DNA of 57,178 nt from Fibrobacteria bacterium (GTDB taxonomy: Bacteria > Fibrobacterota > Fibrobacteria > UBA11236): contig JANYDA010000039.1 in assembly GCA_025360005.1 (NCBI GenBank), positions 1-57,178 on the forward strand. The letters are read 5' to 3'. Below, in pieces: positions 51,447 to 57,178 of this stretch. The translations under genes and the position numbers were made by a program. The notes below the pieces were generated by a model. That model was not told the DNA's origin. It worked only from the letters and a program-made list of their open reading frames with translations, and did not search any database. How positions within the stretch are numbered: the first letter of the stretch is position 1; every line of letters begins with the position of its first letter.

Positions 51447-52542
51447 TGCATTTTCCGGGAAGGCCGGCAAGAATGCGGTCGGACTTCTTCTCGCGACGGG
51501 GATATGCCTATTTACGGGGAAGCCGGCCCAAGGCTTGGATATCAGCGTTCCCATCGGGGGCGATATCCAAAGCGCGGTCGACCAGGTTTCCGCCTCCGGC
51601 GGAGGGACGGTCAATCTCGCCACCGGCACCTATGTCCTCAACTCTTCCTTGCGGATCAAAAGCAAGGTCACACTCAACGGATCGGGAAACCAAGCCACGG
51701 TCCTCCAGGCGACCGGCGGCTTCACCGCCATTCAGCAAGCCTCCGAACAACTGGACAATGTGGCCATCCAAAACCTGAGCATTATCGGAAAACGCGTATC
51801 ATGGGCCCAGGGCATCGTTATCTCCTCGGGGAGCTCCTACCATGAGAATGTCAGGATCTCCAATGTGAACGTCTCCGAATGCGGAGCGGGTGTCCATGTC
51901 AAACGCGCCAACAATGTGACCATTAGCAATTGCAACTTCAGCGGCAACGGCACTTCGGTTCCCGCGGATCTCAAGTTCGCGCATAATCTGTACATCCGGG
52001 CCTGCAATACGGTGAAGGTGAGCGACGTCGTATTGAATGGCTCGCCCTCCGGGAACGGTCTAAATATTTCCTATTGCAAGGACGTGACCGTGGTCCGCTG
52101 CGAGGCCAAGAACAACTTTTTCCGGGGCATGCGAGCCGCCGATACCGACGGTTTCACGGTGCAAAACTGCGTCCTCAGCGGAAACGGCGATGTAGGCTTG
52201 ATTGCCAATTCGGAAATAACGGCCACCAAGAACATTAATTTCATGGCTTGCCTCGCCCTCAACAATCGGGGAGGCGGCATCCAGGGGGTTTCGGGAGTCA
52301 CGGGTAGCGTGACGGATTGCGTTGCCTCCGGAAATGAGGTCTTCCAATTCAATCTTCCAGACGCCGTTAAAAAATCGCAGAATCAGACTACGGTATCTTT
52401 GGCCGCCCGGGTCCTTTTAAAGGACGCTCCGAACGGGAAAGGCAATATCTATGCCCCGTTTAGATTCCAGGGCCCCACAGGAATTTTCTCCGCCACCGGC
52501 CGAGCGATTCCACCCCTTCTCACGAACGGAGCGAACCTATGA
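51439..52542 (+). CDS. Right-handed parallel beta-helix protein (cassette A, gene 3)
   Basis: The product (367 residues from the ATG at 51439; an ATG at 51421 is possible) has a signal peptide and a pectate-lyase-like fold. GGDIQSAVDQVSASGGGTVN caps the helix, followed by NLATGTYVLNSSLRIKSKVT and repeated turns such as VRISNVNVSECGAGVHVKRA, VTISNCNFSGNG and VTVVRCEAKNNFFRGMRAAD. This fold holds lyases, epimerases and surface binding proteins. The gene overlaps the end of the PL38-like gene by 8 bases and the start of the next by four. Confidence 0.85.
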   Translation: MSDAFSGKAGKNAVGLLLATGICLFTGKPAQGLDISVPIGGDIQSAVDQVSASGGGTVNLATGTYVLNSSLRIKSKVTLNGSGNQATVLQATGGFTAIQQASEQLDNVAIQNLSIIGKRVSWAQGIVISSGSSYHENVRISNVNVSECGAGVHVKRANNVTISNCNFSGNGTSVPADLKFAHNLYIRACNTVKVSDVVLNGSPSGNGLNISYCKDVTVVRCEAKNNFFRGMRAADTDGFTVQNCVLSGNGDVGLIANSEITATKNINFMACLALNNRGGGIQGVSGVTGSVTDCVASGNEVFQFNLPDAVKKSQNQTTVSLAARVLLKDAPNGKGNIYAPFRFQGPTGIFSATGRAIPPLLTNGANL

Positions 52543-53564
52543 ATATACTCTTCCTGTCCGGCCCGGTATTGATCGCGATTTCACTAATCCAGGGGCAAAC
52601 TTTTCTAACCGGCAATTTCGACGATGGTTCCATGGGCCCCTTCCATATGTGCACCACCCAAAATCCGAACTATGCCAAGGTGGTGGACGGACACGTCGAG
52701 ACCTACTGGGTACCCTCATCCCACCGGGCCGGCGGAAGGATGACCGCAGGAGCGGAATTCTGTTCATCGTGGAAAACCGTCAAGGAAGGATGGTACGGAT
52801 TGAAGTTCCGGCTCGGCGCCGAATTTCCGCAGAATACTTTCGGAGCCGTTTGCCAAATCTTCCAGAACACGGACGGGAATTCCGGTTGCAGTTCCTGGGC
52901 GGCCATTATGGGCATCCAAAACAATAATCTCTACATAAACCATCGCGCCGCCTGCGGGGATCCCACGCATGGGGAACTCTATCCCAACTTACCTCGCAAT
53001 GTCTGGTTCAATGTGGTACTCCACTATATCGCATCGCGACATAATGCGGGCCTTATGGAAATCTGGGTGAACGGGGAGCAAAAGTACCGGAAAACCGGTA
53101 TCAATTTCGGGTTCAATTCCTGGAGCGGAGATAGTCTGGGTGCCGGGAGTCCGCTGACCCATAAGGCGGGTCAGTACAACTGGGTAGACGTAAACCAATT
53201 CACCACGCCTTGGGTCATACAGTACGACGATATCTCTATGTATAATGCGCCGGACGGCTATGCCAAGGTTGATCCCTCGAAACCGATTTCCGGCTTGAAA
53301 CAAAAGGACCCAGGGAAGGCGGAATCCATCGGACCCGTCTTCGTTACATCCCCGACCTCGGATCGTATTAATGTTGACATGGGCAAGGACTTTCCCGGAG
53401 GAGCGGAGATAAGGATCTTCTCTCCGAGAGGCGAGTCGATGATTGCCGTCAAGGCTACTTCCCGTTTCCATTCCCTTTCGCTCCACGGCATTTCTCCAGG
53501 CTTATATTTCATGACCTTTCGCGCGGGAACCCGTGTCGTAAAATCCAAGCTGATCAAATCTTAA
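52539..53564 (+). CDS. PF14099-type polysaccharide lyase-like protein (cassette B, gene 1)
   Basis: The 341-residue exported protein parallels the one at 48926: GNFDDGSMGPFHMCTTQNP, TAGAEFCSSWKTVKEGWYGL, GAVCQIFQNTDGNSGCSSWA, NVWFNVVLHYIASRHNAGLM and EIWVNGEQKYRKTG. The paired Cys and the GCSSWAA block are shared by both copies. The C-terminus is a sorting-like module (AEIRIFSPRGESMIAV, HGISPGLYFMTFRAGTRVV) resembling type-A domains of type IX-secreted proteins, but no such system is seen here. The start overlaps the beta-helix stop (ATGA). Confidence 0.75.
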   Translation: MNILFLSGPVLIAISLIQGQTFLTGNFDDGSMGPFHMCTTQNPNYAKVVDGHVETYWVPSSHRAGGRMTAGAEFCSSWKTVKEGWYGLKFRLGAEFPQNTFGAVCQIFQNTDGNSGCSSWAAIMGIQNNNLYINHRAACGDPTHGELYPNLPRNVWFNVVLHYIASRHNAGLMEIWVNGEQKYRKTGINFGFNSWSGDSLGAGSPLTHKAGQYNWVDVNQFTTPWVIQYDDISMYNAPDGYAKVDPSKPISGLKQKDPGKAESIGPVFVTSPTSDRINVDMGKDFPGGAEIRIFSPRGESMIAVKATSRFHSLSLHGISPGLYFMTFRAGTRVVKSKLIKS

Positions 53565-53606
53565 TATCCCGAACATTCCCCGAACATTAAGAAGGGAAAT
53601 AAACCC

Positions 53607-54962
53607 ATGCTACCTCTTCGCATGTCAACTGTTCTATTGATGCTATGCCTACTGCCCCGATGCATAGCGGCTTTCGTCCACCCCGGCATGCTCCACAATC
53701 AAGGTGAACTTGACTTCGTCAAAGGCAGACTCCAGGCTGGCGCCCAGCCCTGGAAGGCCGCAGGGGACAAACTTATGGCTGACCCCAAAGGCAGCCTGGC
53801 TTGGATCCCCAAACCCAGGGCGAACGTGGTTCGCGGAGCCTACAACAATCCTGATCTCGGTGCCAGCGACATGGAAAAGGATGGCGGCGCGGTCTATGCG
53901 CACGCCTTGCTATGGAGCGTGACGGGAGACGAAGCCCATGCCCGCAAGGCCGTGGAAATCCTGAACGCATGGTCCGGCACGCTGAAATCCATTACCGACC
54001 ATGACGCCATGCTTCTGGTAGGCATGGCCGGACAGATGTTCCTGAACGCCGCGGAGCTTATGCGCCACACCTATAACGGCTGGAACGATGCCGACCAGGA
54101 ACGGTTCCGGGGCATGCTCCGCACCATCTACTACCCGCTCATCAAGGACTTCTTCCCCACCGCCAACGGCAACTGGGACGCCTCCATGATCCAAACAATG
54201 ATGGCCATGGGCGTGTTCCTGGACGATACCGCCATGTTCAATCGGGGCGTCAACCATTTCCTCACCGGCCAAACCAACGGGGCCATCGGATTTTACGTGA
54301 ACACCTTCGGGGAAGTTCAGGAAAGCGGGCGCGACCAAGCACATACCCAGATGGGGTTGGGCTTCCTGAGCTGTGCCGCCGAGATTGGCTGGAAGCAGGG
54401 TGTGGATTTGTACGGGGCCTTGGACAACCGGCTGGCCCTGGGGATCGAATATACGGCCCAGTACAACCTTGGACAGAACGTGCGCTATGAGCCCTACCGA
54501 AGCATAGACGGGAAGTACAACTATACATCCATCGCCACCAGCGGTCGTGGAGATTTCCGGCCTATATATGAGCGGGTATACCAGCACTACCATGTCCGTA
54601 AAGGTTTGGAGATGCCCTTCACCAAGCAGGTCATCGATCGCATCAGGCCGGAAGGAGGGCATCTTCAACATGCCTCCTGGGGGACTCTCCTTTATGCTGG
54701 CGTACCCGTTTATCCCATGGGCTATGGAAATCCCGCTATCAGCATCCGAATGCGACCAAATGGATTTTCGCGAACAAGTCCGGAAGAAGCTTTTAAAGTG
54801 GTTTCAAATATGGACCCGGAAAAGGTCAGGTACCTTGGATTTTTCGGCCTCGGCGTTTCGGATGGCATCCAAGCCTTTGATGTTCAAGGGAAAATTTCGA
54901 CGATGGAAAATAAACAGCGTGAATCCTCAAGACCTTTGAGTCTGGAAGGGAGGGGGAAATGA
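53607..54962 (+). CDS. Alginate-lyase-family (PF05426, PL38-like) protein (cassette B, gene 2)
   Basis: The 451-residue exported protein is very close to the one at 50100. Long stretches are identical, such as FFPTANGNWDASMIQTMMAM, GVFLDDTAMFNRGVNHFLTG and AAEIGWKQGVDLYGALDNRL, and the DNA itself is nearly identical around 54130-54290 versus 50630-50790. The C-terminal 65 residues (after SIRMRP) are unrelated to those of the paralog, ending in a stub GIQAFDVQGKIST. The first gene of each cassette has diverged far more than this second gene. The stop overlaps the next start (ATGA). Confidence 0.88.
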   Translation: MLPLRMSTVLLMLCLLPRCIAAFVHPGMLHNQGELDFVKGRLQAGAQPWKAAGDKLMADPKGSLAWIPKPRANVVRGAYNNPDLGASDMEKDGGAVYAHALLWSVTGDEAHARKAVEILNAWSGTLKSITDHDAMLLVGMAGQMFLNAAELMRHTYNGWNDADQERFRGMLRTIYYPLIKDFFPTANGNWDASMIQTMMAMGVFLDDTAMFNRGVNHFLTGQTNGAIGFYVNTFGEVQESGRDQAHTQMGLGFLSCAAEIGWKQGVDLYGALDNRLALGIEYTAQYNLGQNVRYEPYRSIDGKYNYTSIATSGRGDFRPIYERVYQHYHVRKGLEMPFTKQVIDRIRPEGGHLQHASWGTLLYAGVPVYPMGYGNPAISIRMRPNGFSRTSPEEAFKVVSNMDPEKVRYLGFFGLGVSDGIQAFDVQGKISTMENKQRESSRPLSLEGRGK

Positions 54963-56695
54963 ACAACGGTATCCTCGCCGGCATTTTACTAATCATGGCA
55001 ATTGCTTCCCCCCGCATGGGGAATGCCGCCGTGGTAGGCGATACCCTGAATGGAATAGTCACCGATTCCCTCGATTCACCGCTGGACGGCGTACATGTCG
55101 AATCGGAAGGGGTTTCCGCAAGAACCAAAGGGGATGGGACTTTCCAATTGGTGTTTTCCACTACTACCCGCATTGGGCCGATCAAACCGATGGGCCAGGA
55201 GCAGAGAGTCCTTTGGAATCCGGAAAGAAGCGCCTTCTCCTGGCCAAAAGCGGATGGGGATATTTCCATCAGGATACAGGACATACTTGGGCGCACGGCT
55301 GCCCAGTACTCATCTCCGCAGGGCTCCGAAGGGGGCGAGTTTTCCGTCGCGAAATTGCCGCATGGAAACCTTATTGCCTCCATCAGGATTCAAAACCGGA
55401 CCGAGGCGGATAATAGGCTGATCCATCTTTCGGGACTAGCGGGCAGCGGACAAGGCGCCTTCTCACGGGCTTCCGGCGCGGGTTCGACCCTGCTTGCAAA
55501 GGCCGCGGCGACAGTCCGCCCCTATGGGGTGACCTTTACCATGCCCGGGTACAAATCCGATACGGTAATGGTGGCTTCGGGGCACGCTAATGGTTCCATA
55601 GTTAAAGTGAGGCTGTCTTCCACCGGGGAAGCGAAGAGCGCTTATGCGTTGACCCACGTGGAATTGGAACCGGAGGTTACCTCCCTCATCGAAAGCAAGT
55701 GGAAAGGCGCCTTTGTCCACGTGACCTATCCCACCCAATGGTTGGGCAATGTGCAAACCGTCAATCCCGGCGGTTCCATACAGGCGGCGATCAATGCGGC
55801 GAATGCGGCCGGAGGCGGCGTGGTCCTGTTGAAAGCGGGGACCCACATTATCACGGGCTCGATCACCTTGAAGAGCAAGGTAACCTTGACAGGAGAAGGT
55901 CGGGCTCGAACCATTCTAAAGCAAGGCCCCGGTATGGGAGGCAACGCGTTCGGTGCCAACGGTACCGAGGCGAACGACGTGGTGATCAAGGATCTGACCC
56001 TGGACGGCACGCGCGCGGGAGGAGCCAACGGGATATACCTCGCGGGAAATACGAACCGGATCATGCTTCAGAATATCACCCTGACAAATTGGGGCGGGAT
56101 GGGCGTCCACATGAAAAGGATCAACAACATCATCATGGACAATTGCGTTTTCCAATACAATGGGGCCGCGAACGGGCTCTTCCACAACGTCTATTTCCTG
56201 CACAATCAAAACATACTTCAATCCGATTGCGACATGTCCAATCCGATATTGGGCAAGGGAAACAAATACACGTCTTGCAAGTACGTGATCGCCCAAAGGT
56301 GCGTCATCAGGAATTGCAGCGGGAACGGAATCCAGGCCGATAATACCGAGGCCAGCTACATCCTTTTTCACAAGTATACCGTGTCCGGATGCGGCCGTGT
56401 CGCCTTATGGTTCCCCTGTGAAAATTTTTCAAGCAAATACACCTATACGGAAAACCCCGCGTACGCACCGCAAAACGTGATCTTGAGCCGATGCACGATA
56501 GTGGATAATACCTGGGGCGCCATGTGGCGGCTGGTCGGAAACTCCTTCGTCATCAACAGCACCTTCGCCAATCAAAAAATCGACATGGGGTTGCTGAAGT
56601 GCGGGGTCACTATGGAAAACAGTGCCTTTGCCAAAGGGAATCAGATTTATACCGACGTCAAGCAATGGCCGTCTGACGTGCAAATACTTTGGTAA
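54959..56695 (+). CDS. Beta-helix protein with N-terminal accessory modules (cassette B, gene 3)
   Basis: The 578-residue exported protein has a signal peptide, a CarboxypepD_reg-like module (NGIVTDSLDSPLDGVHVESE, about 24-43), and a sorting/FlgD-like segment (about 85-150: DISIRIQDILGRTAAQYSSP, VAKLPHGNLIASIRIQNR). A linker follows (to about 250). The beta-helix starts with GGSIQAAINAANAAGGGVVL and LKAGTHIITGSITLKSKVTL and includes turns rich in Asn and Cys (IIMDNCVFQYNGAANG, CVIRNCSGNGIQADN). The first 210 residues match the architecture of the propeller protein at 47156, while the helix matches the protein at 51439. Confidence 0.85.
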   Translation: MNNGILAGILLIMAIASPRMGNAAVVGDTLNGIVTDSLDSPLDGVHVESEGVSARTKGDGTFQLVFSTTTRIGPIKPMGQEQRVLWNPERSAFSWPKADGDISIRIQDILGRTAAQYSSPQGSEGGEFSVAKLPHGNLIASIRIQNRTEADNRLIHLSGLAGSGQGAFSRASGAGSTLLAKAAATVRPYGVTFTMPGYKSDTVMVASGHANGSIVKVRLSSTGEAKSAYALTHVELEPEVTSLIESKWKGAFVHVTYPTQWLGNVQTVNPGGSIQAAINAANAAGGGVVLLKAGTHIITGSITLKSKVTLTGEGRARTILKQGPGMGGNAFGANGTEANDVVIKDLTLDGTRAGGANGIYLAGNTNRIMLQNITLTNWGGMGVHMKRINNIIMDNCVFQYNGAANGLFHNVYFLHNQNILQSDCDMSNPILGKGNKYTSCKYVIAQRCVIRNCSGNGIQADNTEASYILFHKYTVSGCGRVALWFPCENFSSKYTYTENPAYAPQNVILSRCTIVDNTWGAMWRLVGNSFVINSTFANQKIDMGLLKCGVTMENSAFAKGNQIYTDVKQWPSDVQILW

Positions 56696-56810
56696 TCCTC
56701 CAGACCATTTCTTTGGCACTAGATAGGGATACCATAAAAGATGAAGAAGCGGAATAAGGATTGAATTGAACCACAATAGGGAGTTCGCTCCAGCCACTTG
56801 TGGAAGTCCA

Positions 56811-57178
56811 ATGTCGTATATCCAGGAAGAACTTTTCAGAATGAGAGAAGGCCTGCTTCATGGTGAATTTCCCATCATAAAGGTTTTCGAACTTCTGAAC
56901 CGTAAAGAAGATCCCCGCTTCTTCGAAAAAACTGCGGCGGGTCCTTTTTTTTACCGCAAGCTCAAACTTTTGTGGGCCAAACGGCATTTTGAAAGAGCAA
57001 GACATTGTTGGTCTTTCAGACCGCGACATTTTTCCGGAAGGAATGGCGGATGAATTTGTCTTGGCTGATAAACAATTCGTAGCCACCGGTCAACCGGTTT
57101 TCAACATAGGAGAGCATATACTTGATCGAAACGGTACTCTGAACTGGTACATCACCGAGAAGCATCCCATCTTTTCCG
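56811..57178 (+). pseudogene. PAS-domain protein, frameshifted and cut by window edge
   Basis: A frame starts at ATG 56811 with MSYIQEELFRMREGLLHGEF (GGAAG just upstream) and reaches FFYRKLKLLWAK near 56980. From about 56989 the PAS-like sequence continues in another frame: LKEQDIVGLSDRDIFPEG, MADEFVLADKQFVATGQPVF, GEHILDRNGTLNWYITEKHP. One surplus base between 56977 and 56990 (in AAA or TTTT) would explain the switch and give the expected W-A-N motif. It could be a real mutation or an assembly error. PAS proteins usually sense ligands ahead of a kinase, GGDEF or regulator domain, which lies outside the window. Confidence 0.65.

Noticed and set aside
47156-56695. Type IX secretion as the export route for the lyases
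   Set aside because: Sorting-like modules are seen, but some are N-terminal or truncated and no Por/Gld/Spr component is in the window, so I do not claim it.

Overview
The window looks like chromosome from a moderately GC-rich Gram-negative bacterium, probably of the phylum Fibrobacterota. I infer this from a TIGR02147-type regulator (a family first defined in Fibrobacter succinogenes), DUF2341/LamG lipoproteins, an Omp85/TamB pair, PEGA and STAS/HATPase proteins, and secreted polysaccharide lyases with sorting-domain-like modules. I could run no search, so the phylum call is an inference. ATGA or TGATG stop/start overlaps are common throughout, which indicates tight operons.

Region 1 (1-15 kb) is housekeeping. 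It holds the edge of an IS701-like transposase, queA, a small methyltransferase, and a minus-strand operon (B12-binding-type radical SAM protein, 137-aa protein, Ppx/GppA, RluB-type pseudouridine synthase, outer-membrane HEAT protein). A ferredoxin plus geranylgeranyl-reductase pair, a glycosyltransferase, a response regulator fused to a DUF2225-type domain, an FHA protein, a THUMP-like methyltransferase and acpS follow.

Region 2 (15-27 kb) is one long minus-strand gene train. It starts with a CsgG/LpoB-like protein, a TonB/TolA-like Pro-rich TPR protein, a TolB-like PD40 propeller and a TPR protein. It continues into a complete peptide ABC transporter (binding protein, small lipoprotein, OppB, OppC, fused OppD-OppF). 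The layout suggests a Tol-like envelope apparatus co-expressed with peptide uptake.

Region 3 (27-43 kb) carries tRNA-Cys, a PEGA protein, a TamB-like/TamA-like pair and an orphan FlhB C-terminal domain. Next come a three-gene partner-switching module (HATPase, STAS-HATPase fusion, STAS), a palindrome plus heptamer repeat, a lipoprotein foldase of the PpiC/SurA type, a fatty-acid desaturase, a secreted protein and an alpha/beta hydrolase.

Region 4 (43-57 kb) looks like acquired DNA. Its left border is the 3' part of a tRNA-Gly(CCC) gene that still has its terminator, followed by a decayed tyrosine integrase and a truncated IS3 transposase. The cargo is a TIGR02147 regulator translationally coupled to a DUF2341/LamG lipoprotein, then a divergent operon. 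That operon is a beta-propeller protein followed by a tandemly duplicated three-gene cassette: PF14099-type lyase-like jelly roll, PF05426/PL38-like alginate-lyase-family protein, right-handed beta-helix. About 80-bp leader repeats lie upstream of these units. A PAS-domain gene with an apparent frameshift runs off the right edge. The main candidates for something new are the duplicated lyase cassette with its leader repeats and N-terminal sorting-like modules, and the Tol-like/peptide-transporter operon.
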